Assembly: GCF_009906835.1 (NCBI RefSeq)
Contig: NZ_CP047652.1
Span: forward strand, 567,001-631,000
From: Aristophania vespae
GTDB lineage: Bacteria > Pseudomonadota > Alphaproteobacteria > Acetobacterales > Acetobacteraceae
Direction of reading: 5' to 3'
DNA length: 64,000 bases
Part shown: piece by piece, positions 37,317 to 46,152 of the stretch
How the letters are laid out: each line of letters opens with the position of its first letter
Position numbering within the stretch: position 1 is the first letter of the stretch
Made by a program: the position numbers and the translations under genes
Notes under the pieces: generated by a model
Databases searched by the model: none
What the model was told of the DNA's origin: nothing
The model's input: the letters and a program-made list of their open reading frames with translations, nothing else

Positions 37317-37664
37317 ATGAATACAATATTTTTCTCAACGGCTTATGCAGCTGACACAGCAGGAGGGGCTTTTTCTGTTGCAACCCTTATGCAATATGGT
37401 CCCCTAATTCTAATTTTTGTCGTCTTTTATTTCTTGCTTATCAGGCCACAGCAAGTGCGTCAGCGTCAGCTGCGTGAGAAACAGAACTCTCTTCGTCGTG
37501 GAGATAAAATTGTTACAGCAGGCGGAATTGTTGGTGTTGTGCAGGCAACACGCGAAGATTCACCAGAGGTAGAAGTGGAAATTGCTTCAAATGTGCGTGT
37601 AAAAATTGTTCGTACGACCATAACAACAGTTATTCCACGCGATAAACCTGCCAATGATGCCTAA
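37317..37664 (+). CDS. yajC: Preprotein translocase subunit YajC
   Basis: Small single-span inner-membrane protein of the SecDF-YajC complex. One helix (YGPLILIFVVFYFLLIRPQQ, about residues 25-44) leads into the typical RPQQVRQRQLREKQNSLRRG and the KIVTAGGIVGVV core. Start at 37317 (MNTIFFSTAYA) with GGAAG upstream; a longer in-frame start at 37275 adds a non-family N-terminus. secD and secF, which usually follow, are absent: a strong terminator and the convergent sodB come instead, so yajC is monocistronic here. Confidence 0.95.
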   Translation: MNTIFFSTAYAADTAGGAFSVATLMQYGPLILIFVVFYFLLIRPQQVRQRQLREKQNSLRRGDKIVTAGGIVGVVQATREDSPEVEVEIASNVRVKIVRTTITTVIPRDKPANDA

Positions 37665-37678
37665 GGTTTAAAACTGTT

Positions 37679-37717
37679 AAAAAAGCCCTGCATTCGTTAA
37701 GAATGCAGGGCTTTTTT
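37679..37717. terminator. Strong bidirectional terminator (yajC / sodB)
   Basis: Perfect 17-bp stem AAAAAAGCCCTGCATTC / GAATGCAGGGCTTTTTT with a five-base loop. Ends both convergent transcripts. Confidence 0.96.
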
Positions 37718-37750
37718 GTTTAATGCCAAGCTTAAAAAGTTACTTGCTCA

Positions 37751-38359
37751 TTAAGCTGTTTGGAGCAAATGCTCAGCTAATTCATAATTAGCCAGGCGGT
37801 CGAGGAAGTTTGTTGTGTAATCAGGACGGCGGTTGCGGAAATCAATGTAGTAAGCATGTTCCCAAACATCAAAGGTCAGAAGGGGACGGTCCTGTTTTTC
37901 AGCAATTGGTGTGCCCGCATTGCCTGTTTTCGTGATTTTTAATTTGCCTTCTGGGCTAAGAACCAGCCATGCCCAACCTGAACCAAATTGTGTGGTAGCG
38001 GCCTGTTTGAAAGCAGCTTTAAATTCATCGACAGATCCAAAATCTTCAATGATCTTTTTTTCTAATTTAGCAGGAATCTTGCCACCTTTAGGGTTTAGAC
38101 ATTCCCAGAAGAAGCTGTGATTCCAGTGCTGCCCGGCATTATTAAAGACAGGTGTCAAATCAGCATTATTGTGAGAGAGCTGGACGAGCTCTTCGAGAGA
38201 CTTACCCTGCAGGGAGGCATTACCTTCTACAAGGGTGTTAAGCGTATTGATATAAGCCAGGTGATGTTTGCCATGATGAAATTCAAGAGTTTCTTGGCAC
38301 ATGCCTGCTTCTGCCAAAGCGTCTGCTGCATAAGGTAAGGACGGCAGTGAAAATGACAT
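37751..38359 (-). CDS. sodB: Superoxide dismutase, Fe/Mn type
   Basis: Converts superoxide to hydrogen peroxide and oxygen. Metal ligands are visible: HHGKHHLAYINTLN (first His), HNNADLTPVFNNAGQHWNHS (second His), and DVWEHAYYIDFRNRRPDY (Asp and last His). The GSGWAWLV strand is typical; QFGSGWAW with a Gln before it favours the iron form, but the metal is not certain. At 202 residues it has normal length and no signal peptide, so cytoplasmic. Own promoter likely in the gap upstream, which holds a small stem-loop. Confidence 0.95.
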   Translation of the reverse strand: MSFSLPSLPYAADALAEAGMCQETLEFHHGKHHLAYINTLNTLVEGNASLQGKSLEELVQLSHNNADLTPVFNNAGQHWNHSFFWECLNPKGGKIPAKLEKKIIEDFGSVDEFKAAFKQAATTQFGSGWAWLVLSPEGKLKITKTGNAGTPIAEKQDRPLLTFDVWEHAYYIDFRNRRPDYTTNFLDRLANYELAEHLLQTA

Positions 38360-38419
38360 AATCAGCTCCTAATATGGGTGAGAAATATAAGGTTCGTATC
38401 AGACTAGCTATGGAGCCTA

Positions 38420-38446
38420 AGCCACGGCGTCAAGCACTACGTGGCT
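38420..38446. other. Small stem-loop between the dehydrogenase and sodB genes
   Basis: AGCCACG (38420-38426) / CGTGGCT (38440-38446), 7-bp arms, 13-base loop. It lies 17 bases after the stop of the minus-strand dehydrogenase and 60 bases before the sodB start. Without a T-run it is only a possible 3' end. Confidence 0.35.
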
Positions 38447-38462
38447 ATAAGATCGTTGTAAA

Positions 38463-39332
38463 TTATGAAAGTTCTGCTTCTATCTGGCCAATTAGTGCAG
38501 AATAATCCTCATCTTTATGAATCTCATTTAAGTGCTCAAAGGCTTGAGTGGCAATGGCCATACCTAAAAGGCTCGCACTGTGATTGCGCCCAGAATCTAA
38601 CAATAACAACATGTCTTTAACCATTAAACGTGTTGGAAATTGTGATGAAAAAGATTTTTCCTGCGCCATTTTTAATTTGCGCTTGTGGTGAGGACTTATA
38701 ACGGCAACTTCTTGCAGGGTATTAAATAGAGTATCGCGTTTAATGCCGGCTGCCAGCCCGTAAGATACAGCTTCACCAATAATGCTCATAGTTGCGCCCA
38801 TAATGCCATTAATGACTAATTTGAGCCGTGCCGCGCTGCCTCTACCGCCAGTGTGAATAGTAACACGGCCAATAATGTCCAAAATAGGTTTTGCCCTTTT
38901 AAGGTCAGCTTCATGACCACCTGCTAATAAAATAAGGTCACCTTTTTCAGCTTCAGGCGTGCTGCCAGACATTGGGCAATCAAGGCTCTGAACCTCATAA
39001 CCACTTAATATAGAAGCCAGATTATCAGCCTGTGCCGGCGATACTGTTGATGTATCCAAAAGGAGCTGACCAGCTTTTAGCCCTGCCAAAAGACCATATC
39101 GCCCCTCTAAAACATGTTTTTCTGCTTTGTCATCAGGTACGCAAAGGATGATAACGTCTGATTGCTCAGCCACTTCGCGGGGGGATGTGAGCATTGATAC
39201 GGCTTTATCGTCACTTGGGACTTCACCTGAAGGTGTGTAAGCGAGAATCTCGTAACCAGCCTTAGCAAGATTTCTGCCCATAAGTGACGCCATTGCGCCA
39301 TATCCTATAAAGCCAATGACTCGATCATGCAT
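38463..39332 (-). CDS. NAD(P)-dependent beta-hydroxyacid dehydrogenase family protein
   Basis: 3-hydroxyisobutyrate/6-phosphogluconate dehydrogenase superfamily. N-terminal Rossmann motif IGFIGYGAMASLMGRNLAKA, DTSTVSPAQADN, DCPMSGSTPEAEKGDLILLA (about residues 115-134; substrate Ser/Gly loop), and the catalytic Lys in ARLKLVINGIMGA. Length 289 is usual. The substrate could be 3-hydroxyisobutyrate, tartronate semialdehyde, glyoxylate or succinic semialdehyde; Met and Ala in GYGAMAS differ from the standard GLGxMG and slightly weaken any precise assignment. No pathway neighbours are present. Confidence 0.87.
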   Translation of the reverse strand: MHDRVIGFIGYGAMASLMGRNLAKAGYEILAYTPSGEVPSDDKAVSMLTSPREVAEQSDVIILCVPDDKAEKHVLEGRYGLLAGLKAGQLLLDTSTVSPAQADNLASILSGYEVQSLDCPMSGSTPEAEKGDLILLAGGHEADLKRAKPILDIIGRVTIHTGGRGSAARLKLVINGIMGATMSIIGEAVSYGLAAGIKRDTLFNTLQEVAVISPHHKRKLKMAQEKSFSSQFPTRLMVKDMLLLLDSGRNHSASLLGMAIATQAFEHLNEIHKDEDYSALIGQIEAELS

Positions 39333-39491
39333 CTTTTGCGCTCCTGACTAAATCTCTCAAAGAGTTATTTTTTATTTAGACTGCTAAGCCAAAGATAAGA
39401 TTGGTCTAGCTATCTCATTTTATAACTCTTTTTTGCGAGGGATTTCTTTATATTAAATGCCATTAAAAGCGTTGTTAGCGTGATTGTGATC

Positions 39492-40031
39492 TTAACCAGT
39501 GCGGATAAAATGATGAGCAATATCATTTAACTCAATAAATTGGTCAGCTTGACGGCGCAGATCATTGCTAATCATGGGTTGGGGCGTTTTAATTGTAGAA
39601 ATGAGCGTGACTCGTATGCCTTTATCTTGCAAGGCACTAACAGCGCGGCGCAAATCAGAATCGCCACTCATAATTACGACATGGTCTAACCTCTTGGATT
39701 GCTGGAGCAAATCTACCGCCAAATCAACACTGACACCGCCTTTAATGCGTTTCTTGCCACAGTGATCAGTATATTCTCGCGCCTTTTTAATAATTAAGTG
39801 ATATCCATTATAAACGAGCCAGTCTGCCAGGGGACGTAACGGCGAGTGCTCGTCTGATTCGATCATGCTGGCATAATAATTAGCTCTTATAAAATGAGTA
39901 TTTTCGACAAAGAACTGTCTTAACCCTTTGAAGTCAATTTCAAATCCCAAAGCACGACTCGCGTGATAAAGATTTAATCCGTCTATAAAAAGCGATGTCT
40001 TGTCATTACGGCTAAAAAGCACATGTTTCAT
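39492..40031 (-). CDS. NYN domain (LabA/DUF88) protein
   Basis: PIN-like NYN nuclease fold; characterised relatives cut RNA, and cyanobacterial LabA affects gene regulation. Acidic site residues are seen in SLFIDGLNLYHASRALG (Asp), GVSVDLAVDLLQQ (Asp) and VIMSGDSDLRRAVSAL (Asp-Ser-Asp). All three acidic strands are therefore present, so it may be an active nuclease. 179 residues, soluble. Monocistronic and divergent from rpoZ across 287 bp. The family is broad and mostly uncharacterised; the RNA target is unknown. Confidence 0.87.
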   Translation of the reverse strand: MKHVLFSRNDKTSLFIDGLNLYHASRALGFEIDFKGLRQFFVENTHFIRANYYASMIESDEHSPLRPLADWLVYNGYHLIIKKAREYTDHCGKKRIKGGVSVDLAVDLLQQSKRLDHVVIMSGDSDLRRAVSALQDKGIRVTLISTIKTPQPMISNDLRRQADQFIELNDIAHHFIRTG

Positions 40032-40318
40032 ATTTCTTAATTTTCTCAGTGTATGTGATATAGTGGGTTATTGTTTTTATATTTTATGAACGCTAAGTAT
40101 TTAAGCACTAATATGAGTCTATTTCATCCTCAAAAATGCATGAGCATAATTTATTTGATCATAGTTTAGGTTTGATGAGATAGTTTGAGAAAGCTGGCTT
40201 TTGACAAGATTGCGTTAGATAGCTGAGTCGTGATATCTATGATACTCAAGCTATGGGATTTTTTCAGATATATGATAATCCCGCCATTATTCGAATGCGA
40301 TAAAAGGATTTTAGCCCT

Positions 40319-40684
40319 ATGGCGCGCGTAACCGTTGAGGACTGCATTGAAAAAGTTTCTAACCGTTTCGAGTTGGTTCTCCTTGCTGCCCAGCGTGCAA
40401 GAGGTTTAAGTCGGGGCGAAGAACTGACTATTCATCGTGAAAACGATAAAAACACGGTTCTAGCTTTGCGTGAGATTGCTGATGAAAGTGTCTCTCTCGA
40501 AGGACTTCGTAACGGTATTGTTCGTTCAATGGGGCATCAGCCAGAAGTTGAGCCTGCTGATGAAGAAGTTATGGATCTTATTCCAACAGATCAAAATATC
40601 TTCGGTCTTCAGGACGTGACCGCTGAGGAAGAAGCAAGCTACATGGCTTCTGACGATGCTTCTAGAGGGTCTAGAAGACGTTAA
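40319..40684 (+). CDS. rpoZ: RNA polymerase omega subunit
   Basis: Small subunit that helps assemble beta-prime. Starts [20 protein letters not shown], followed by [11 protein letters not shown] and a conserved [19 protein letters not shown]. The C-terminal extension is acidic with a basic end (SRGSRRR), as in alphaproteobacteria. 121 residues. rsh follows at 58 bases, the usual order, so omega and the (p)ppGpp enzyme share a locus. The 287-bp upstream region shows no gene and should hold its promoter. Confidence 0.96.
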   Translation: MARVTVEDCIEKVSNRFELVLLAAQRARGLSRGEELTIHRENDKNTVLALREIADESVSLEGLRNGIVRSMGHQPEVEPADEEVMDLIPTDQNIFGLQDVTAEEEASYMASDDASRGSRRR

Positions 40685-40742
40685 GCAGGTTTTCACACAA
40701 CCTGGCTTAAGTCTTTCTCCTTTCTGATGAGTGAGGTGAGTT

Positions 40743-43079
40743 ATGACTGCGCATTCCTCATCTTTACCTCATGGAAAAAGTGAAACAGGAAAAATGAGGG
40801 CAGATGGCCCTCAGCCTGACGGCCCCCACGCTGCTGAAAAAGATTTTCATCCTCCGATCACGGGGCTAATGAGGCGGCTGGAGGGTTATCTTTCTCAAAC
40901 TGAAATAAACGAGATTAAAGCCGCTTATGATTTAGCGGCAGAGGCACATGACGGCCAGTGCCGCGATAATGGTGAGCCATATATCTCTCATCCTATTGCT
41001 GTTGCTCATATTCTTGCCGGCTTCAGGATGGATAAGACCTCTATCATAGTCGGTTTGCTCCATGACACGATAGAAGACACTAATGTAACTTATGAACGTC
41101 TTGAAAAGCAGTTCGGACGTGATGTTGCTGTTATTGTTGATGGTGTCACAAAGCTAACACGTTTAGAGCTGCAATCAGACCGTACAAAGCAAGCGGAAAA
41201 TTTTCGTAAGCTTGTTTTAGCAATGTCGCGAGATATACGCGTCCTCATCGTTAAGTTGGCTGACCGTCTGCATAATATGCGCACTCTGCATTATGTGCAG
41301 CGTGTCGATCGCCGGCAGCGCATTGCTCGCGAAACCCTGGATATATATGCACCTCTTGCCGAGCGTATCGGTATGGATCGTGTTAAGACCGAGTTACAAA
41401 ATATTGCTTTTGTTAATCTTGAGCCAGAAGCTGATGCTTCTATCAGGGCAAGATTAAATTATCTGCGTGGGCAGGGCGCAGATATGATTGAAGAAATTTC
41501 TAAAGAACTCAAAAATTTATGCATTGAAGCTGGGATAAAAGAGGTTGAAGTTACAGGGCGAGAAAAATCGGCCTATTCAATTTGGGAGAAAATGAAACGC
41601 CGTAATGTCGCTTTCGAGCAGCTTTCTGACATTATGGCTTTCAGAATTTTTGTACCGACAAGAGAAAGCTGTTATCTCGCACTAGGGGCGGTCCATGCTG
41701 CCTATCCTATGATTGCGGGCCGCTTTAAAGATTATATTTCTACTCCCAAGGCCAATGGCTATCAGTCGCTTCATACAGGCGTAACGCTTTATAGGCCGCA
41801 TAGTCAGAAAATCGAAGTTCAGATTCGAACTCCAGCAATGCATGATTTGGCAGAAAATGGTGTTGCAGCGCATTGGGCCTATAAAGAGAATCCTCAAGAT
41901 GGCGATGAAACGGCCATGCTTTCAGAGGGCTTTAGCAGTTACACAAGAAAGCTTCGTTGGGTTCAGGATCTTCTCGATATTTTAGAAGATAGTCAGGAAC
42001 CTGATGAATTTTTAGAAAATACAAAGCTTGAACTTTATCAGGATCAAGTTTTTTGTTTTACGCCTAAGGGTGAGCTTATTTCTCTCCCTCGTGGTGCGAC
42101 ACCCGTTGATTTTGCCTATGCTGTTCATAGCCAGGTAGGGGATCGATGTGTAGGTGCAAAAGTTAATGGCCGTTTAGTCCCTTTGCGTCATATTCTGGAA
42201 AATGGCGATCAAATTGAGATTATGACGGCCAGGGGAGGGGTGCCTTCTCCCTCTTGGGAACGTTTTGTTGTTACAGGTAAAGCAAGAGCCCGTATTCGCC
42301 GCTTTGTGGCGGCGCAGCAGAAGCAGATAAATTTAGATAATGGGAAAGCAGCCATTGCCCGTGCCTTTAGGCAGGAAGGTGTCAAAGGCACTGAGAAAGT
42401 ATTAGAGGGACTGTTAAGCTCTTTAAAACAAAATTCTCTGGCTGATCTTTATATTGCTGTTGGTAGTGGGCAACTTAATCCGAGAGATATTGTTGGTGCT
42501 GCCTATCCAGAATTAGGGCGTCGCGGGCGGGCACCGCGTATGGTGCCTGGTTTGTCGGGTAAGCAGTCTTCTTTAAAAGAAACTCGTTCCGAGCGGCGCG
42601 ATGATCATTTTGAAGCAGAAATATTAAGTGGTATTGGTCGAGGCATAGAGATCAATTTTGCTGGCTGTTGCCGGCCACTCCCTGGAGATAATATTATAGG
42701 GATTATTTCGCAGGGGAAGGGTATCTCGGTCCATCAAAAAACCTGTCATAATTTAAGCGCTTTTGCTGATACGCCTGAGCGATTAATGGAAGTCGAGTGG
42801 AGTGCTGATGTTCTCAATGCCAAGGGTAAAGAAGGGCGAAAATTTATAGCGCGGCTAACTGTTGTCGCTGGTAATGATCCGGTAGTGTTAGCCTCCCTGA
42901 CAAATATAGCATCTCGTCACGAAAGCAGTGTTGTTAATTTAAGAATAACGCAGCGTCAGCTTGACTTTATGGAGATAGTTGTAGATGTGCAGGTATGTAA
43001 TTTGAGGCATTTGATGAATATTCGAACGGCTTTTAATACAGCCGAAGGCGTTATTCACGTTGAACGAGCTAAAGGATAA
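40743..43079 (+). CDS. rsh: Bifunctional (p)ppGpp synthetase/hydrolase Rsh (RelA/SpoT)
   Basis: Makes and degrades (p)ppGpp in the stringent response. HD hydrolase domain near residues 60-200: EPYISHPIAVAHIL and VGLLHDTIEDTN are intact. Synthetase domain: SIWEKMKRRNVAFEQLSD and FKDYISTPKANGYQSLHTG; the basic residues fit the bifunctional SpoT-type rather than RelA. Then TGS (VFCFTPKGELISLPRGATP), a CC/ZFD region with GCCRPLPGD, and a C-terminal ACT. At 778 residues it is full length. Alphaproteobacteria usually have one such enzyme. acpS follows in six bases, so the operon is rpoZ-rsh-acpS. Confidence 0.97.
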   Translation: MTAHSSSLPHGKSETGKMRADGPQPDGPHAAEKDFHPPITGLMRRLEGYLSQTEINEIKAAYDLAAEAHDGQCRDNGEPYISHPIAVAHILAGFRMDKTSIIVGLLHDTIEDTNVTYERLEKQFGRDVAVIVDGVTKLTRLELQSDRTKQAENFRKLVLAMSRDIRVLIVKLADRLHNMRTLHYVQRVDRRQRIARETLDIYAPLAERIGMDRVKTELQNIAFVNLEPEADASIRARLNYLRGQGADMIEEISKELKNLCIEAGIKEVEVTGREKSAYSIWEKMKRRNVAFEQLSDIMAFRIFVPTRESCYLALGAVHAAYPMIAGRFKDYISTPKANGYQSLHTGVTLYRPHSQKIEVQIRTPAMHDLAENGVAAHWAYKENPQDGDETAMLSEGFSSYTRKLRWVQDLLDILEDSQEPDEFLENTKLELYQDQVFCFTPKGELISLPRGATPVDFAYAVHSQVGDRCVGAKVNGRLVPLRHILENGDQIEIMTARGGVPSPSWERFVVTGKARARIRRFVAAQQKQINLDNGKAAIARAFRQEGVKGTEKVLEGLLSSLKQNSLADLYIAVGSGQLNPRDIVGAAYPELGRRGRAPRMVPGLSGKQSSLKETRSERRDDHFEAEILSGIGRGIEINFAGCCRPLPGDNIIGIISQGKGISVHQKTCHNLSAFADTPERLMEVEWSADVLNAKGKEGRKFIARLTVVAGNDPVVLASLTNIASRHESSVVNLRITQRQLDFMEIVVDVQVCNLRHLMNIRTAFNTAEGVIHVERAKG

Positions 43080-43085
43080 TCGGGG

Positions 43086-43499
43086 ATGATCCTCGGAATA
43101 GGTGCCGATATTTGTCTTATATCGCGTATAGAAAAAGTGATAAAAAGGCATGGGGATCTATTTTTGAAAAAGATTTTTCTTCCTGAAGAGCGTTTATATG
43201 TTGATCAGTTAAACCCTAAAATGCGTTTAGGGGGTTATGCCAAACGCTGGGCAGCAAAGGAAGCCTGCACAAAAGCGCTAGGAACGGGCTTTACGAATGG
43301 AGTGCATTTTCACGATATTTTGGTAACAAGACAGGAAAATGGTGCCCCAGGTTTAGTCTTGCAGGGAGCAGCAGCAAAGGTACTTGAGCAGCTCGTTCCA
43401 AAAGGACATGAAGCTCATCTTTTGCTCACATTGAGCGATGATCCACCTTTTGCAATGGCCAATGTCCTTATTCAGGCTTTGCCAATAAAGACAGTCTAA
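43086..43499 (+). CDS. acpS: Holo-[acyl-carrier-protein] synthase
   Basis: Transfers 4'-phosphopantetheine from CoA to apo-ACP in fatty acid synthesis. Motifs: GIGADICLISRIEKV with the Mg-binding Asp at residue 7 to 8, and KRWAAKEACTKALGTG with the catalytic Glu. 137 residues, normal. The pdxJ gene that precedes acpS in many proteobacteria is replaced here by rsh, an order seen in alphaproteobacteria. lepB follows after 73 bases. Confidence 0.95.
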   Translation: MILGIGADICLISRIEKVIKRHGDLFLKKIFLPEERLYVDQLNPKMRLGGYAKRWAAKEACTKALGTGFTNGVHFHDILVTRQENGAPGLVLQGAAAKVLEQLVPKGHEAHLLLTLSDDPPFAMANVLIQALPIKTV

Positions 43500-43572
43500 A
43501 CAGCATTATATTACAAAGAAATTTGTTTTAACGACGATTTTAACTATGACCGTGTAAGGATAAAAAAGCACA

Positions 43573-44412
43573 ATGAGTAAGGCCAAAAATTCAGCTTCTG
43601 GAAAAAAAGAGGAAAGCTTAGGCGATTTTATACGTCAATGTCTTATTATCATTGTCGGTGTGTTCTTTATTCGTTCGTTACTGATAGAGCCATTTAACAT
43701 TCCGTCTGGTTCTATGATTCCAACGTTACAAATAGGTGATTTTGTCGCTGTCTCTAAATATAGTTATGGTTATTCACGATACTCTTTTCCATTCTCATTG
43801 CCGCTATTTGAAGGGCGAATTTTTGGATCCACGCCTCATCGTGGCGATGTTGCCGTGTTTCGCTATACGCAGGATACATCTATTGATTATATAAAAAGAG
43901 TTATAGGCCTTCCTGGCGATCATATCCGTTTGGAAGACGGTAAACTTTACATTAATGACAGAGAAGTGCCACGCGATAATCTTGGCCATTATGCTGTTAA
44001 TGATGAAAATGACCGTTTATTAAGCGGCACGCGCTATCTCGAAAATCTACCTCGTGAAGATGGCAAGAAAATAGTCAAACACGAAATATTAAAAATGCGC
44101 GAAGATGATGAGGCAAATAATACAAAGGAATATGTTGTTCCTGCAGGATGCCTCTTCATGATGGGTGATGATCGCGATGATAGTGCCGATAGCCGCTTTC
44201 AGGGTGGTCGCGAGACAGGAAAATGTGCAGCCCCGGCGGGTAATGATTTTTTAAAAGCAACAGATAAAGATTTAGGTTTTGTGCCGACAGAAAATCTTAT
44301 TGGGCGTGCACAAAGAGTCATGTTTTCTATAGATTTAAAACACCCTTCCTGGGCTTTTTGGTATTGGCCAACTGAGATCCGCTGGGGGCGTACATTTCAC
44401 GGTATCAATTAA
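43573..44412 (+). CDS. lepB: Signal peptidase I
   Basis: Inner-membrane Ser/Lys protease that removes signal peptides. One N-terminal transmembrane helix (QCLIIIVGVFFIRSLLIEPF), catalytic Ser in NIPSGSMIPTLQ and catalytic Lys in DYIKRVIGLPGD; the later MMGDDRDDSADSR box is the fourth conserved segment. 279 residues. The active site is periplasmic. Likely partners in this window are the signal-peptide-bearing BamA, OmpA, OmpH and exported EEP protein. rnc starts two bases after its stop. Confidence 0.96.
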   Translation: MSKAKNSASGKKEESLGDFIRQCLIIIVGVFFIRSLLIEPFNIPSGSMIPTLQIGDFVAVSKYSYGYSRYSFPFSLPLFEGRIFGSTPHRGDVAVFRYTQDTSIDYIKRVIGLPGDHIRLEDGKLYINDREVPRDNLGHYAVNDENDRLLSGTRYLENLPREDGKKIVKHEILKMREDDEANNTKEYVVPAGCLFMMGDDRDDSADSRFQGGRETGKCAAPAGNDFLKATDKDLGFVPTENLIGRAQRVMFSIDLKHPSWAFWYWPTEIRWGRTFHGIN

Positions 44413-44414
44413 TT

Positions 44415-45161
44415 ATGGATTATAACGAGAAAATTATAGCGCTCCAAAAAAGACTAGGGCATGTTTTTATCCATTCCTCATTATTGCAGGAAGCCTTAAC
44501 TCATCGATCTGCTTTAGTGCGCCGAACATCTCGTCGCGCTAAAAGAGTTGTGCAAGAGCAGCATTTTGGAAGAGCCTCCCAAAATTCCAATGAGAGGCTC
44601 GAATTTATCGGTGACAGGGTCTTAGGACTTGTTGTTGCAGAATGGTTATTTGAGCGTTTTCCCAAAGAGCAGGAAGGGGCATTAGGCGCGCGTCACGCTC
44701 ATTTGGTGTCACGACCAGTTCTTGCTGCAATTGCTGAAAAAATAGGTCTTTCAGAGGCTCTTTTAATCGCACAGCATGAAGAAAATGCCGGTATCAGAGA
44801 GCTTGCAAGTGTGAAAGCTGATGCGATGGAAGCTATTTTGGGGGCCCTTTACCTAGATGCGGGTCTTGAAAAAGTTAAAAAGCTCATTCATCGGTTTTGG
44901 AAAAATGAAATTGACCGTGAAAAAACACCGCATAAGGAACCTAAAACACTCCTTCAGGAATATGTGCTAGGTAAAGGAAATGATCTTCCACGTTATGAGC
45001 TTCTTTCTTCTGAAGGACCCTCTCATGCACCTATTTTCCGGGTAGAAGTAACAGCCTTGAATCATGTTGGAAAAGGCGAAGCTAAGAGTAAACGACTAGC
45101 TGAAAGTGCAGCAGCAGTCGATCTTCTCAAAAAATTAGGGCAGGAAACAAAAAGTGTCTGA
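44415..45161 (+). CDS. rnc: Ribonuclease III
   Basis: Double-strand RNA endonuclease for rRNA and mRNA processing. Catalytic signature NERLEFIGDRVLGLVVAE holds the key acidic residues; a second acidic cluster is KADAMEAILGALYLD. The C-terminal dsRNA-binding domain is in LLQEYVLGKGNDLPRYEL and the final KRLAESAAAVDLLKKL. Between the HRSA element and NERLEF there is an insertion of about 20 basic residues (RTSRRAKRVVQEQHFGR), absent from E. coli RNase III. 248 residues against the usual 225-230. era overlaps its stop by eight bases. Confidence 0.95.
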   Translation: MDYNEKIIALQKRLGHVFIHSSLLQEALTHRSALVRRTSRRAKRVVQEQHFGRASQNSNERLEFIGDRVLGLVVAEWLFERFPKEQEGALGARHAHLVSRPVLAAIAEKIGLSEALLIAQHEENAGIRELASVKADAMEAILGALYLDAGLEKVKKLIHRFWKNEIDREKTPHKEPKTLLQEYVLGKGNDLPRYELLSSEGPSHAPIFRVEVTALNHVGKGEAKSKRLAESAAAVDLLKKLGQETKSV

Positions 45162-46059
45162 TCATAACCAAACCCATTGTGGTTTTGTAGCGTTAGTTGG
45201 TGCACCAAATGCTGGAAAATCAACACTTCTCAACCGTATGGCCGGTGCTAAACTCTCTATTGTAAGCCCAAAAGCGCAAACAACGCGCTTTCGTACATTA
45301 GGCATTGTTATGAGAGAGCAAAGCCAGATTATTTTTGTGGATTTACCAGGAATTTTCAAACCAAGGCGCCGGTTAGATCGGGCGATGGTTAATGCTGCGT
45401 GGAACGGGGCTCAAGATGCAGATATCACTCTTTTCTTAATTGATGCACGTAAAGGCCTGCAAGACGATGTGCTTGAAATTGCCGAAAAGCTAAAAAAGAG
45501 TGAGAAACGTGTTTGGGTGGCAATTAATAAAACAGATTTAGTATCACCAGATCAGTTATTGCCTTTAACTAAAGAAATATCTCAGCTTTTAAACGCAGAG
45601 CATATTTTTATGATCAGTGCTCAAAAAGGAAGTGGTGTCGATGATTTGCTGAATTCATTGGCAAAAACTTTACCACTAAGTCCTTATTTATATCCTGAGG
45701 ATGATCTTACAGATTTACCCGATCGCCTGCTTGCTGCCGAAATTGTTCGTGAACAAGTGTTTTTTCAGACGCAGGAAGAGATACCTTATCAAACAACAGT
45801 TGAAACTGAATCATATAAAGACCGTCCCGATGGTTCAGTGCGGATAGATATTACTATTTATGTTTCACGTCCCGGGCATAAAGCCATTTTAATTGGAGAA
45901 AAAGGGCATCGTATCCGTGAGATTGGTATGAAGGCCCGTCAGCAGTTGGAATCCCTTTTAGGGCACCCTTGCCATCTTTTTCTTAATGTCAAAGAAAGAG
46001 CAAAATGGGATGAGGAAACAGCCCGCTTAAAAGCTCTTGGCCTTGCAGATTTTGCGTAA
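45154..46059 (+). CDS. era: GTPase Era
   Basis: Ras-like GTPase with a KH domain, needed for 30S subunit assembly and cell cycle. G1 GAPNAGKSTLLNRM, G3 DLPGIF, G4 NKTDL; KH domain near residues 215-280 with ILIGEKGHRIREIGMKA. 301 residues. The GTG start overlaps rnc by eight bases, so the genes are translationally coupled. recO, which often follows era, is not here; a weak hairpin and pyrH come next. Confidence 0.96.
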   Translation: MSDHNQTHCGFVALVGAPNAGKSTLLNRMAGAKLSIVSPKAQTTRFRTLGIVMREQSQIIFVDLPGIFKPRRRLDRAMVNAAWNGAQDADITLFLIDARKGLQDDVLEIAEKLKKSEKRVWVAINKTDLVSPDQLLPLTKEISQLLNAEHIFMISAQKGSGVDDLLNSLAKTLPLSPYLYPEDDLTDLPDRLLAAEIVREQVFFQTQEEIPYQTTVETESYKDRPDGSVRIDITIYVSRPGHKAILIGEKGHRIREIGMKARQQLESLLGHPCHLFLNVKERAKWDEETARLKALGLADFA

Positions 46060-46064
46060 GTAAA

Positions 46065-46087
46065 AAAGAGAATAGTGGCTTTCTCTT
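46065..46087 (+). terminator. Weak hairpin after era
   Basis: AAGAGAA (46066-46072) / TTCTCTT (46081-46087) just after the era stop, followed by only a short TGTTGAG, so a partial or weak terminator. The low-GC stem gives only modest confidence. Confidence 0.4.
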
Positions 46088-46152
46088 GTTGAGTCTAAAT
46101 GAGGGCTGTAAGAGGAAGCGAAGAACAAAACTTTATGGGGGAGTGGAAAATT

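Noticed and set aside
46099-46152. Longer N-terminus for pyrH
   Set aside because: Adds non-family residues; the best ribosome site is placed for ATG 46153.
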